Below are positions 16,096 to 24,757 of a DNA stretch of 64,000 bases, piece by piece (within the stretch, counting starts at the first letter, position 1; every line of letters starts with the position of its first letter). This DNA comes from Marivita sp041725935. GTDB lineage: Bacteria; Pseudomonadota; Alphaproteobacteria; Rhodobacterales; Rhodobacteraceae. Under the pieces are notes generated by a model, which was not told the DNA's origin, did no database searches, and was given only the letters and a program-made list of their open reading frames with translations. The stretch is taken from the NCBI GenBank assembly GCA_041725935.1, contig JBGRQD010000010.1, forward strand, positions 62,001-126,000, written 5' to 3'. The position numbers were made by a program, and so were the translations under genes.

Positions 16096-18072
16096 ATGAC
16101 CGACGCACAGACACCGACCCGAGACAAACCCTGGCTCATCCGCACCTATGCGGGGCACTCCACCGCGCAGGCGTCGAACGCGCTCTATCGCGGCAACCTC
16201 GCCAAGGGCCAGACCGGACTGTCGGTCGCCTTCGACCTGCCCACACAAACCGGCTATGACAGCGATCACGTGCTGGCGCGCGGCGAGGTCGGCAAGGTTG
16301 GTGTGCCCGTCAGCCATCTGGGCGACATGCGCACCCTGTTCGACCAGATCCCGCTGGAACAGATGAACACCTCCATGACGATCAACGCGACCGCGCCTTG
16401 GCTTCTGGCACTCTACGTTGCCGTGGCCGAGGAGCAGGGCGCGGACGTGTCCAAGTTACAAGGCACGGTGCAGAACGATCTGATCAAGGAATACCTGTCG
16501 CGCGGCACCTATATCTGCCCGCCGAAACCGTCGCTCAAAATGATCGGGGACGTGGCCGAATACTGCTACACCCATATCCCCAAATGGAACCCGATGAACG
16601 TCTGTTCCTATCACCTGCAAGAGGCGGGCGCGACGCCGGAACAGGAACTGTCCTTTGCGCTGGCCACCGCAATCGCCGTGCTGGACGAGCTCAAACCGCG
16701 CGTCCCGGACGAGGACTTCCCGGCGCTTTGCGGCCGCATCTCGTTCTTCGTCAACGCGGGCATCCGCTTTGTCACTGAGATGTGCAAGATGCGCGCTTTT
16801 GTCGACCTCTGGGACGAAATCCTGGAATCGCGCTACGGTGTGACCGACGCCAAATACCGCCGCTTCCGCTATGGCGTTCAGGTGAACAGCCTTGGCCTGA
16901 CCGAACAGCAGCCGGAAAACAACGTCTACCGGATCCTGATCGAGATGCTGGCCGTGACCCTCTCCAAGAAAGCCCGCGCCCGCGCCGTGCAGCTTCCCGC
17001 GTGGAACGAGGCGCTTGGTCTGCCGCGCCCATGGGACCAGCAATGGTCGATGCGAATGCAACAGATCCTCGCCTATGAGACCGACCTTCTGGAATTCGAC
17101 GACCTGTTCGAGGGCAACCCTGCTGTCGATGCCAAGGTTGAACAGCTCAAGGAAGGCGCCCGCGCGGAATTGGCGAACCTCGATTCCATGGGCGGGGCGA
17201 TCGGGGCCATCGACTACATGAAAGGCCGTCTGGTCGATTCCAACGCCGACCGCCTGAACCGGATCGAACGCAACGAGACCATCGTTGTCGGCGTCAACAA
17301 ATGGATCGAAGGCGAACCCTCTCCGCTCCAGACCGAAGACGGCGGCATCATGACGGTCAATCCGGCAGTAGAGCAAGAGCAGATCGACCGCCTGAACACA
17401 TGGCGCACCGAGCGCGACAGCGACGCGGTGCAAAAAGCGTTGGCCGATCTGCGTGCAACTGCCAAGGAAGGCGCCAACGTCATGCCCGCCTCCATCGCCT
17501 GCGCCAAGGCAGGTGTCACCACGGGCGAATGGGCTGGCGAAATGCGCGCCGTCTTCGGCGAATATCGCGGCCCGACCGGCGTGTCGAAATCCATGTCCAA
17601 CAAGACCGAAGGGCTGGACGACATCCGCGATGCGGTCAACGCCGTCAGCGACAAACTCGGCCGCCGCCTCAAGTTCCTTGTCGGCAAACCCGGCCTTGAC
17701 GGTCATTCCAACGGCGCCGAACAGATCGCCTTCCGCGCCCGCGACTGCGGCATGGAGATCGACTACGAAGGCATCCGCCTGACCCCCGACCAGATCGTCA
17801 CCGCCGCGCAAGAGAACGAAGTCCACGTGGTTGGCCTGTCGATCCTGTCGGGCAGCCACATCCCACTGGTCGAAGACATGATGACCAAGATGCGCGACGC
17901 TGGACTGGGTCATATTCCAGTCATCGTTGGCGGCATCATCCCGGACGAAGACGCCAAGCGCCTGCGCGCAATGGGCGTGGCCAAAGTCTACACCCCGAAA
18001 GACTTTGAATTGAACGCCATCATGATGGACATCGTCACCCTCGCCGATCCGAAAGCGGTCGCGGCTGAATAA
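16096..18072 (+). CDS. ecm: Ethylmalonyl-CoA mutase (adenosylcobalamin-dependent)
   Basis: Converts (2R)-ethylmalonyl-CoA to (2S)-methylsuccinyl-CoA. ATG 16096 (MTDAQTPTRDKPW) has ACGGAG upstream and gives 658 residues, normal for Ecm. N-terminal TIM-barrel part: IRTYAGHSTAQASNALYRGNL and FDLPTQTGYDSD. C-terminal B12 domain has the DxHxxG motif in GLDGHSNGAEQ, then GLSILSGSHIP and VIVGGIIPDED. It resembles methylmalonyl-CoA mutase, but proximity to ccr supports Ecm. A TTGACA at 16014-16019 in the 227-bp upstream gap is a candidate -35; no convincing -10 is seen. Confidence 0.95.
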   Translation: MTDAQTPTRDKPWLIRTYAGHSTAQASNALYRGNLAKGQTGLSVAFDLPTQTGYDSDHVLARGEVGKVGVPVSHLGDMRTLFDQIPLEQMNTSMTINATAPWLLALYVAVAEEQGADVSKLQGTVQNDLIKEYLSRGTYICPPKPSLKMIGDVAEYCYTHIPKWNPMNVCSYHLQEAGATPEQELSFALATAIAVLDELKPRVPDEDFPALCGRISFFVNAGIRFVTEMCKMRAFVDLWDEILESRYGVTDAKYRRFRYGVQVNSLGLTEQQPENNVYRILIEMLAVTLSKKARARAVQLPAWNEALGLPRPWDQQWSMRMQQILAYETDLLEFDDLFEGNPAVDAKVEQLKEGARAELANLDSMGGAIGAIDYMKGRLVDSNADRLNRIERNETIVVGVNKWIEGEPSPLQTEDGGIMTVNPAVEQEQIDRLNTWRTERDSDAVQKALADLRATAKEGANVMPASIACAKAGVTTGEWAGEMRAVFGEYRGPTGVSKSMSNKTEGLDDIRDAVNAVSDKLGRRLKFLVGKPGLDGHSNGAEQIAFRARDCGMEIDYEGIRLTPDQIVTAAQENEVHVVGLSILSGSHIPLVEDMMTKMRDAGLGHIPVIVGGIIPDEDAKRLRAMGVAKVYTPKDFELNAIMMDIVTLADPKAVAAE

Positions 18073-18102
18073 ACCGACCCCAGCCTTTTCTTGATCCTTC
18101 TG

Positions 18103-18132
18103 AACGGGTACGGTTTTGGCCGTACCCGTTTT
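18103..18132 (+). terminator. Rho-independent terminator of ecm
   Basis: AACGGGTACGG, a 6-nt loop, CCGTACCCGTT and then further T residues: an 11-bp perfect stem 30 bp after the ecm stop. Confidence 0.9.
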
Positions 18133-18150
18133 CGTTTTGGAAAGAGCTTT

Positions 18151-18630
18151 ATGAAACACTTCATTTTCGCCGCCCTTGTCGCATCCGTTCCTGCAGTCGC
18201 GTTTGCCGAAACGCGTTTGGAACGTCTTGAAACAATTTCAGAAGACATGACCGATGCCATGTACAACGCCATGATCCGCATGGTCGAAAAGCAGGGCGGC
18301 AATCCCGAGCCGCTGCGGTCTGCCATCCCAAGTTCCGAATGGAACGACACCTTCCGCAACGCCGGGGCCTGTGTGCTGGACAAATACATCTCCGCCTCAA
18401 GTGGTTCTGCGGTGGACGAGATGCTTGATAAAATGGAAGATTTCATTCCCGAAATGGCGGAAATGGATCTCGATGCTCTTGCAGACGAAACCGATTTTTT
18501 GCCCGAGGGCATATCAGAGGACTACTCCATCTCCGTCAATCAAGACTGCGGAATGGCGGATGTCATGCTCGACCGAATGGAAGAATCCGGCTTCACGGCG
18601 GCATTGATGCAGTCCATGAACGGAAATTGA
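18151..18630 (+). CDS. Hypothetical secreted/periplasmic protein
   Basis: 159 residues from ATG 18151, preceded by GGAAAGAG. N-terminal signal peptide MKHFIFAALVASVPAVAFA with cleavage after AFA. The mature part is acidic and methionine-rich (DAMYNAMIRMVEKQGG, VDEMLDKMEDFIPEMAEMD) with two Cys residues (GACVLDKY, NQDCGM) that could form a disulfide. I do not recognise a family. It starts 19 bp after the ecm terminator and so probably has its own promoter. A short hairpin TTGACGC-N6-GCGTCAA spans its stop codon. Confidence 0.7.
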   Translation: MKHFIFAALVASVPAVAFAETRLERLETISEDMTDAMYNAMIRMVEKQGGNPEPLRSAIPSSEWNDTFRNAGACVLDKYISASSGSAVDEMLDKMEDFIPEMAEMDLDALADETDFLPEGISEDYSISVNQDCGMADVMLDRMEESGFTAALMQSMNGN

Positions 18631-18802
18631 CGCTATATCGCGTCAAAACAACCCTCCCTTGCGGTAAATTAAGCAATCAACAACCCTGTATTGCGCTCGG
18701 TTGAGTTGAAACTCTCGGAAGATAGGTCTCGAATTGACTTTCCCAAAAAGAAGAGTATTCCCCTTTTTTGCACTATAGAATAAAAAAATACTCGGAGGAA
18801 AC

Positions 18803-19114
18803 ATGAGTATAGACCTCAACAACATGTCCAAAGAAGAGCTGAGAAAGCTCATCAAGGACGCGGAAAAAGCACTCAAGACGATTGAAACTCGTCGACTGAC
18901 CGAAGCCAAGAAAGCCGCAGAATCGGCCGCCAAGGAATACGGGTTTTCGCTGGATGAGCTTTTGGGGGCACCCCAGAAAAAAGGCTCCAAGAGCGAGCCG
19001 AAATACCGGAATCCTGCTGATCCGTCCCAGACATGGACCGGAAAAGGCCGGAAGCCGAATTGGGTCAACGACGCCTTGGATGCCGGAAAAACAATGGAAG
19101 ATCTGAAGATCTGA
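18803..19114 (+). CDS. H-NS/HvrA-family nucleoid-associated protein
   Basis: 103 residues. N-terminal coiled-coil oligomerisation region (KEELRKLIKDAEKALKTIETRR...AAKEYGF) and a C-terminal DNA-binding motif YRNPADPSQTWTGKGRKPNWV, the TWTGxGRxP core of H-NS-type proteins. HvrA of Rhodobacter has the same size. The 172 bp upstream are strikingly AT-rich: TTGACT-N16-TATTCC gives one possible promoter, and GAGTATT/AATACTC arms (18753-18759, 18787-18793) flank the putative start region and might serve autoregulation. GGAGG precedes the ATG. deoD follows after 1 nt. Confidence 0.92.
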   Translation: MSIDLNNMSKEELRKLIKDAEKALKTIETRRLTEAKKAAESAAKEYGFSLDELLGAPQKKGSKSEPKYRNPADPSQTWTGKGRKPNWVNDALDAGKTMEDLKI

Positions 19115-19115
19115 C

Positions 19116-19820
19116 ATGACCATTCACATCGGAGCCGAGAAAGGTGACATCGCTGAAACCGTGCTTTTGCCCGGTGATCCGTACCGCGCCAAATGGGCTG
19201 CGGAAACCTTTCTCGACAATTCCCGGCTGGTCAACGAGGTGCGCGGAATGCTTGGATTCACGGGAACGTGGAACGGGCATCCGGTCACCATTCAGGGCTC
19301 GGGAATGGGGATGCCCTCCCTGTCCATCTACGCCAATGAACTGATCCGCGATTACGATGCGAAAACCCTCATTCGCATTGGATCCTGTGGCGGAATGCAG
19401 CCTCATGTGGGGATCCGCGACGTCATCCTCGCCATGACAGCCAGTACATTGTCGACACCGTCACGGGGTATTTTCAAGGAATTGAATTTCGCGCCCTGTG
19501 CGGATTGGAGTCTCTTGCAAGCGGCCTTTAAAGCGGCCGAGGCCAAGGGCACCAAAACCCATGTTGGCGGCATCTATTCTTCGGACGTGTTTTACGACGA
19601 ACGCCCCGATCTCAACGAACAGATGACGCGGCACGGCATTCTGGGTGTCGAAATGGAAGCAGCGGAACTCTACAATCTCGCGGCACGCCATTCAGTCCGG
19701 GCACTCGCGGTCCTGACCGTCTCTGACCATTTGCAGACCGGAGAGGCGCTGCCCACCGAAGACCGCGAACGCAGTTTTGGCGACATGGTCGAAATCGCTC
19801 TGACAGCAGCCTTTTCCTGA
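19116..19820 (+). CDS. deoD: Purine-nucleoside phosphorylase DeoD
   Basis: Phosphorolysis of purine (deoxy)ribonucleosides in salvage. 234 residues, hexameric DeoD type. Signatures: MTIHIGAEKGDIAETVLLPGDP, QGSGMGMPSLSIYANELI, RIGSCGGMQ (phosphate site) and GVEMEAAELYNLAA (ribose/base site), plus the catalytic Asp in TVSDHLQTGE. The ATG is 1 nt after the H-NS-like gene, so the two are co-transcribed, an unusual partnership of a nucleoid protein with a salvage enzyme. Confidence 0.95.
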   Translation: MTIHIGAEKGDIAETVLLPGDPYRAKWAAETFLDNSRLVNEVRGMLGFTGTWNGHPVTIQGSGMGMPSLSIYANELIRDYDAKTLIRIGSCGGMQPHVGIRDVILAMTASTLSTPSRGIFKELNFAPCADWSLLQAAFKAAEAKGTKTHVGGIYSSDVFYDERPDLNEQMTRHGILGVEMEAAELYNLAARHSVRALAVLTVSDHLQTGEALPTEDRERSFGDMVEIALTAAFS

Positions 19821-19826
19821 ACATTG

Positions 19827-19862
19827 AAAAGACCGGTACGAACATCATTGTCCCGGTCTTTT
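19827..19862. terminator. Bidirectional-looking terminator after deoD
   Basis: AAAAGACCGG, a 16-nt loop and CCGGTCTTTT: 10-bp perfect arms with A and T tracts on the two sides, beginning 7 bp after the deoD stop. Confidence 0.85.
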
Positions 19863-19898
19863 CCTATTCCTGCCACATTCGGCTGCGACACCAACCGC

Positions 19899-20522
19899 AT
19901 GCCGAATTGGATCACTGACATATATGTCCTTCTGACAAGCCGCGTGCCCATCCCGCGCATGCTGTTCCTGTTCAGCGTGATCACCCTTTCGCTGTTCACC
20001 CTGACCGCACATCATCACGCATCGCTCAACGAAATCGGACTCATACTCCCGGTAATGTGCGCGCTGTTCGGACATGTCGCAGTCATCGCGGTCAAGATGC
20101 CGGAGTCTCTGCAGACCTACAATCGCATTGGCATTCCCAATGCCGGCGGCAAGCTGATCCTGATCTGGCTCGCTGCTTACGCCGGGGTCATGGCGTTGCC
20201 GTCACTCGCCGTGGCACAGGCCGCGTTCAGCCTGGCTATCGCGGTTTATCTGTCGCTGTTCGTCGTGACTGTCTTGATGTTCGGCGATGGTGACAAGGTC
20301 GGCTGGTTTGCCCGCGACTGGGACGAAGGCCAGCGCAACGCCGCGAACTGGCACATTGTCCGGCTTGTCGCGCTGATCCTCTTGAACGAGCTTGCCGCAC
20401 AATACGGCACCGCCTTTGATTGGATCATGGCGATCACACTGGGCCCGATCGCGCTGCACTACCTGATGCACTGGACGATCATCGCCACGCATCCGCACGA
20501 CAGGACCACACGGTCGGACTAG
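19899..20522 (+). CDS. Hypothetical multi-pass membrane protein
   Basis: From ATG 19899 (MPNWITDIYVLLTSRVPIPRML) 207 residues with about five to six hydrophobic segments (MLFLFSVITLSLFTLTA, GLILPVMCALFGHVAVIAV, LILIWLAAYAGVMALPSLAVA, SLAIAVYLSLFVVTVLMFG, DWIMAITLGPIALHYLM). No catalytic motif and no family recognised. The stop shares CTAG with the convergent DUF1989 gene. Confidence 0.7.
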   Translation: MPNWITDIYVLLTSRVPIPRMLFLFSVITLSLFTLTAHHHASLNEIGLILPVMCALFGHVAVIAVKMPESLQTYNRIGIPNAGGKLILIWLAAYAGVMALPSLAVAQAAFSLAIAVYLSLFVVTVLMFGDGDKVGWFARDWDEGQRNAANWHIVRLVALILLNELAAQYGTAFDWIMAITLGPIALHYLMHWTIIATHPHDRTTRSD

Positions 20523-21364
20523 CGCCCGTGGCTGCGGTCATACTCATTGACCTGCGGCGGCACCCATCCCTCCAACGCGCCCGCGGCAGGCTGCAACACC
20601 TCCACACGCAAGGGATAACAGGCCGCCGCATCGCTGGTATGTTCAGCCGAACAATCCCCACCCGGACAGGCCGACAGCGCCCCCAGAAGGTCGATCTCGG
20701 CAAAGAAGGTAAGATAATCCCCGGGCCGCACCGGGCTGGCCTTCATGAAATACTGCCCCGTGTCGCGCGTAAAGCCGGTGCACATGAACACGTTGAGCAC
20801 ATCATGCACATGCGGCTCCGCTTCGGCCAAAGTCAGGCCCGTGGCATCAGCCAGCGCACGCGTCAGATTCGAATGACAGCAATGGTGGTACTGTACCCCC
20901 GACAACAGATTGCCGGTGTAGGGATCGCAGCGCGTGCCGATCACGTCATGCACCGACCCGCCATAGGCGTCGATCCCGTACCAGCCCAGGGTGTCCTCCA
21001 CAATCGTTGCCATCGGGCGCAGCGCCGGGAACGAGGACCAGAGCCGCTCTCCTGTCGTCAGATGTGTACCATGCAGCGCGCGGGTCTTGCCGGAATAGAA
21101 CCGCTCGGCCAGATCATGCGCGTTCCAAAGGTTCAGATCGCCCACCTGCGGTCCCTCGACACTGACGATGCGAAAGAACGATCCGGCAGGCACGCGAAAG
21201 GTGCAGGCTTCGCGCGGTGCGGCAATCGCCACATCGACAACTTTGGCACCCGCCAGTCCGTGCGCATAAAGCGCAAGATCGGGAACGGGCAGCGTGTCAT
21301 TGGGATAACAGATCACCGGCGCAATTGCGCGGCGTGCGTCTGCATCCTCGGGGGCGTGTACCAT
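20519..21364 (-). CDS. DUF1989 (urea carboxylase-associated family) protein
   Basis: 281 residues. Family features: PAGSFFRIVSVEGPQVGDLNLWNAHD, ERFYSGKTRALHGTHLTTGERLWS, YHHCCHSNLTRAL, DVLNVFMCTGF and CPGGDCSA. These conserved His/Cys/Asp positions suggest a metal-binding enzyme; members occur beside urea carboxylase/amidolyase and aminomethyltransferase genes, but no such partner is present here, so the reaction is unknown. AAGGAT lies before the ATG at 21364. The short stretch to the next gene upstream contains nothing I can support. Confidence 0.8.
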   Translation of the reverse strand: MVHAPEDADARRAIAPVICYPNDTLPVPDLALYAHGLAGAKVVDVAIAAPREACTFRVPAGSFFRIVSVEGPQVGDLNLWNAHDLAERFYSGKTRALHGTHLTTGERLWSSFPALRPMATIVEDTLGWYGIDAYGGSVHDVIGTRCDPYTGNLLSGVQYHHCCHSNLTRALADATGLTLAEAEPHVHDVLNVFMCTGFTRDTGQYFMKASPVRPGDYLTFFAEIDLLGALSACPGGDCSAEHTSDAAACYPLRVEVLQPAAGALEGWVPPQVNEYDRSHGR

Positions 21365-21517
21365 GGGCAGGATCCTTTTTCCGTCGGATCAAAGGACCGC
21401 AGAGCGATGACAGGCGCAAGCCCGTCGCATCTTCTCTTTTTTACAAATATACAAAAAGCGGCGCGTGATCGTGAAAGGGGAGCGGATCAGAACTTTAGGT
21501 GGCTACTACCGACCCAT

Positions 21518-21724
21518 TCACACTTTTCCCGGCGGGTCATTTTCAAGCTTCAGACACACGGTTGGGCTTGTCTCAGACTCCATCTCGGCCCCGCAGGCCA
21601 CACAGCGCCAGGCATCAGGTGCCGTCCGCCGCCAACGGCATTCACGGGTCAGGGTCGTTGTCTTGTGCTGCCAATAGAGATAGGCCAGCACGCCGAGCAG
21701 AAGAAGGATCAGAAAAATGGGCAT
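21518..21724 (-). CDS. Small membrane-anchored zinc-ribbon-like protein
   Basis: 68 residues: an N-terminal transmembrane helix (MPIFLILLLLGVLAYLYWQH) followed by a cytoplasmic CX2C knuckle (WRCVACGAEM) and two further Cys. No family name recognised. The weak AGGGCA upstream is its only ribosome site. Function unknown; a real gene is favoured because the hydrophobic helix plus Cys knuckle is unlikely by chance. Confidence 0.6.
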   Translation of the reverse strand: MPIFLILLLLGVLAYLYWQHKTTTLTRECRWRRTAPDAWRCVACGAEMESETSPTVCLKLENDPPGKV

Positions 21725-21776
21725 TGCCCTGATTTAACTGGGGACCGACCCGATCTGCAACCCGTGCGGCTCGTCC

Positions 21777-21811
21777 CCAAAAGGCGAAAGGCGAACATCC
21801 CTGTCCGCCTT
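21777..21811 (-). terminator. Terminator downstream of sdhB
   Basis: On the minus strand AAGGCGGAC-AGGGAT-GTTCGCCTT (9-bp stem with one G-T pair) is followed by TCGCCTTTT, about 50 bp after the sdhB stop. It is a moderate-strength Rho-independent terminator candidate. Confidence 0.6.
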
Positions 21812-21856
21812 CCCCTCATCTCTAAATTTTACCAAGCGGTAAAACCGGAGGCCAAA

Positions 21857-22636
21857 TCACACGTGACGCTCGACCATCAGCTTCTTGATCTCGGCAATCG
21901 CCTTGGCCGGGTTCAGACCCTTGGGGCAGGTCTTGGCACAGTTCATGATCGTGTGGCAGCGATAGAGCTTGAACGGATCTTCCAGATCATCCAGCCGTTC
22001 GCCAGTGGCTTCATCACGGCTGTCGATGATCCAGCGATACGCATGCAAAAGCGCGGCTGGTCCAAGGTACCGGTCGCCATTCCACCAGTAAGACGGGCAG
22101 GCCGCCGAACAGGACCCGCACATCACGCATTCATAGAGACCATCGAGTTTCTTGCGATCCTCGATGGACTGCTTCCACTCCTTCGCGGGGCGGTTCGTCT
22201 TGGTTTCCAGCCACGGCATGATCGACGCGTGCTGCGCATAGAAATGGGTCAGGTCCGGGATCAGGTCCTTGACCACCGGCATGTGCGGCAGCGGATAGAT
22301 CTTCACATCGCCCTTGATCTCGTCGAGACCATAGATACACGCCAGTGTGTTGATCCCATCGATGTTCATCGCGCAGGAACCACAGATGCCTTCGCGGCAG
22401 GACCGGCGGAAGGTCAGCGTCGGATCAATCTCTGTTTTGATCTTGATCAGCGCGTCCAGAACCATCGGCCCGCATTTGTCCATATCGACAAAATACGTGT
22501 CCACGCGAGGGTTTTCGCCATCGTCCGGGTTCCAGCGATAGATGCTGAATTTGCGCACGTTCTTGGCTCCATCCGGCTTGGGCCATGTCTTGCCCGTGCG
22601 GATGGTCGAATTTTTGGGGAGGGTCAGTTGAACCAT
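21857..22636 (-). CDS. sdhB: Succinate dehydrogenase iron-sulfur subunit
   Basis: Electron-transfer subunit of complex II, 259 residues. The [2Fe-2S] ligands are in CREGICGSCAMNIDG, the [4Fe-4S] ligands in CVMCGSCSAACPSYWW, and the [3Fe-4S] ligands in CHTIMNCAKTCPKGLNP. Unusually, it is separated from sdhCDA and the lipoprotein gene by 2.1 kb carrying two opposite-strand genes. Its 136-bp upstream region contains TATACT and TATGAT on the minus strand, which might form a new promoter, but no good -35 partner is visible. Confidence 0.97.
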   Translation of the reverse strand: MVQLTLPKNSTIRTGKTWPKPDGAKNVRKFSIYRWNPDDGENPRVDTYFVDMDKCGPMVLDALIKIKTEIDPTLTFRRSCREGICGSCAMNIDGINTLACIYGLDEIKGDVKIYPLPHMPVVKDLIPDLTHFYAQHASIMPWLETKTNRPAKEWKQSIEDRKKLDGLYECVMCGSCSAACPSYWWNGDRYLGPAALLHAYRWIIDSRDEATGERLDDLEDPFKLYRCHTIMNCAKTCPKGLNPAKAIAEIKKLMVERHV

Positions 22637-22772
22637 GGTAAACTCTGTTGCCTTCCTGCCATCATATCAAGGACGCAGCAAAAATGCGCGTCGCTCCTGA
22701 AGCAAATAGTATATCTTCAACGTGTCGTGTCTATGGGACTACGGCCAAAAATAACAGGTAAACACAGGTAAA

Positions 22773-23858
22773 ATGAGTCTGAAGATGCAAAATGCCGCAG
22801 TCGCGAAGCCGCTGACAGAAAACAGGAAAATGCTGTGTCTGCCCTTTACGGCGGGCAACCCTTACCAAACTCTGCTCTATTCGGAACTTCCCAAAGAGTT
22901 TGAGCGTGAATTTATTGGTCCTCTCGGACTCGACCGGCTGAACAACGAAGAATTCAGTCTGTTGCACCTCCATTGGGATGACCGCATGTTCGGTCGTAAC
23001 GACGACCCGGAAATCAACAGAGCGAACCTACATGCTGCCCTGACAAGACTGCGCAAATTCAAGGCGCAAGGTGGGCGAATCCTGTGGACCATCCACAACG
23101 ATGTGCCACATAAAGCACGTGACTTAGAGAGCTTTCATCACAGCCGCCAAGAATTGAGCGACCTGGTCGACGCGATCCATGTCCATGCGGACCACGCCGC
23201 CGACCACATGGCGTGCACCTACGCCACCGAGCGCAGCAAGTTGCATGTGATCCCGCATCCCAGCTATCTCGGCGCTTATGAACCTGCTAAAAAAACCACG
23301 GCTCGCAGGCTGGCCAAAGCAGACGCACGGCAATTCCTGTTTTTCGGAATGTTTCGTCGCACAAAAGGCATCCACTCTATCCAAGACGCGGCGAAAAAGC
23401 TGACCAAACGCGAGGTCCCCTACCATCTCCGCATGTACGGTAAGACGTTTTCATCTCAGGCGCAGCTATTGCGACAGCTCGGCACAAACCCGAACGTCGA
23501 CCTGCGCACGGACCGCATTCCCGACGAGGACATCCCCGAGATTTTCGGCGCGTCACATGTCTTTCTGGCGCCCTATCAATCCATGTTCACCTCGGGATCG
23601 GTCATGCTGGCGCTCACCTTCGGCCTGCCGATCATCGGCCCGAATATCCGCGAATTGCGCGAAACCACCCCCGAAGACTGTCACGCCCTGCTCTATGACC
23701 CTGCCTCTCCGCGTGGCCTGATCCGCAGCATGCTACAATTCATCGAAATGTCGGACACCGACTTGCGCAAAGCCCGAAAGTCCTGTTTCGATTTCGCCAA
23801 GGAACGTGCGCCGGAGAAGATAGGCACAGCGGTTTCGAAACTTCTCATGGGCCGGTGA
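22773..23858 (+). CDS. Glycosyltransferase (GT-B fold, GT4-like)
   Basis: 361 residues. An N-terminal acceptor domain (LCLPFTAGNPYQTLLY, LLHLHWDD, GGRILWTIHNDVPHKA) and a C-terminal Rossmann half with FLFFGMFRRTKGI and the GT4-type ending FLAPYQSMFTSGSVMLALTFGLPIIGPNIRELRE. It probably transfers a sugar to a surface glycan; donor and acceptor unknown. It lies on the strand opposite to sdh, between sdhB and the sdh lipoprotein gene. Two short AACA(C)AGGTAAA repeats precede the ATG; Met6 and Met20 are alternative starts. DNA here is visibly less GC-rich than the flanking sdh genes. Confidence 0.82.
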   Translation: MSLKMQNAAVAKPLTENRKMLCLPFTAGNPYQTLLYSELPKEFEREFIGPLGLDRLNNEEFSLLHLHWDDRMFGRNDDPEINRANLHAALTRLRKFKAQGGRILWTIHNDVPHKARDLESFHHSRQELSDLVDAIHVHADHAADHMACTYATERSKLHVIPHPSYLGAYEPAKKTTARRLAKADARQFLFFGMFRRTKGIHSIQDAAKKLTKREVPYHLRMYGKTFSSQAQLLRQLGTNPNVDLRTDRIPDEDIPEIFGASHVFLAPYQSMFTSGSVMLALTFGLPIIGPNIRELRETTPEDCHALLYDPASPRGLIRSMLQFIEMSDTDLRKARKSCFDFAKERAPEKIGTAVSKLLMGR

Positions 23859-23959
23859 ATGCAGTTGAATGTCGTCCGTCATTGACGACCTATTTTCCAA
23901 ACAAAAACAACTGCCAATTGGCGATGACGCCCAAGCGTCAAAACAATATGTGAGGCACC

Positions 23960-24757
23960 ATGGCACGGGCAAATCCCTTCGAATTCGTGAAGACCCTGAA
24001 GCGCCTTGGCGTTGTGCTGGAACCGAGTGCGGGCAGCGACTCCGATCTTGCAGCACGGCCTAAAAAACTGGCGAACAAAATGGCACGGCACGGGTTCGCC
24101 ATCGAAACCACCGGGCTCGATGCGCGCACCTTAAAGGGCTACGGCTTTGACCCGGACATCGTTTTCGACATCGGCGTCGATTTTGGCACACCCGAACTGT
24201 ATACGGCTTTTCCAGACAAGAAATTCATCCTTGTCGATCCCGTCGCCGAAAGCGAAGAGAAGGTATCGGGATGGCGCGACCGGATCGACTATGACTTCCA
24301 CTGCTGCGCGCTTGGATCGAAAAAGGGCAGCATTACGTTGAACGTGCCCTCAACCGAAGAAAAGGAGCGGCACAGTCGGGCGTCCATTCTGGCGTTCGAG
24401 GACGGATACAACGACGTGTTCGCCTCAATCGAGGAACGCACCGTGCCGGTCAAGAAACTGGATGACATCTCGAAAGGTCTCAAGGGACGGTTCGGCATCA
24501 AGATCGACACCGAAGGCTACGAGCTTGAAGTGATCAAGGGCGCAACCCAGACCCTGAAACAGACCGACTTCGTGATCGCCGAAGCGTCGGTCCAGATGCG
24601 CTACAAGGGCGGGTACCGCTTTTCCGAACTCGTCGCCGCGATGGGACAGAACGGATTTGAAATCCTCGAATTCCTGCGCCCGATCCGCCCGAATGCGTCG
24701 GATTGCGATGTCATCTTCGCCCGCTTCGACAGCGGGCGGTTCCACGTCAGCGCTTAA
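23960..24757 (+). CDS. FkbM-family SAM-dependent methyltransferase
   Basis: 265 residues. SAM-binding motif I DIVFDIGVDFGTPELY, acidic motif FILVDPVAE, and the FkbM hallmark FGIKIDTEGYELEVIKGA near the end of the domain. FkbM enzymes O-methylate sugars or polyketides, so it is likely to modify the product of the glycosyltransferase 101 bp upstream. The stop codon overlaps that of the convergent lipoprotein gene (TTAA), so the insertion boundary lies exactly at the end of that gene. Confidence 0.88.
   Translation: MARANPFEFVKTLKRLGVVLEPSAGSDSDLAARPKKLANKMARHGFAIETTGLDARTLKGYGFDPDIVFDIGVDFGTPELYTAFPDKKFILVDPVAESEEKVSGWRDRIDYDFHCCALGSKKGSITLNVPSTEEKERHSRASILAFEDGYNDVFASIEERTVPVKKLDDISKGLKGRFGIKIDTEGYELEVIKGATQTLKQTDFVIAEASVQMRYKGGYRFSELVAAMGQNGFEILEFLRPIRPNASDCDVIFARFDSGRFHVSA

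Noticed and set aside
20420..22771. 783-codon plus-strand frame across the DUF1989, zinc-ribbon and sdhB genes
   Set aside because: Composition is His/Arg/Gln-rich, with no domain, and it runs antisense to recognised proteins including sdhB.
22637..24757. Insertion sequence or transposase responsible for the sdh insertion
   Set aside because: No transposase ORF, terminal inverted repeat or target duplication was seen.
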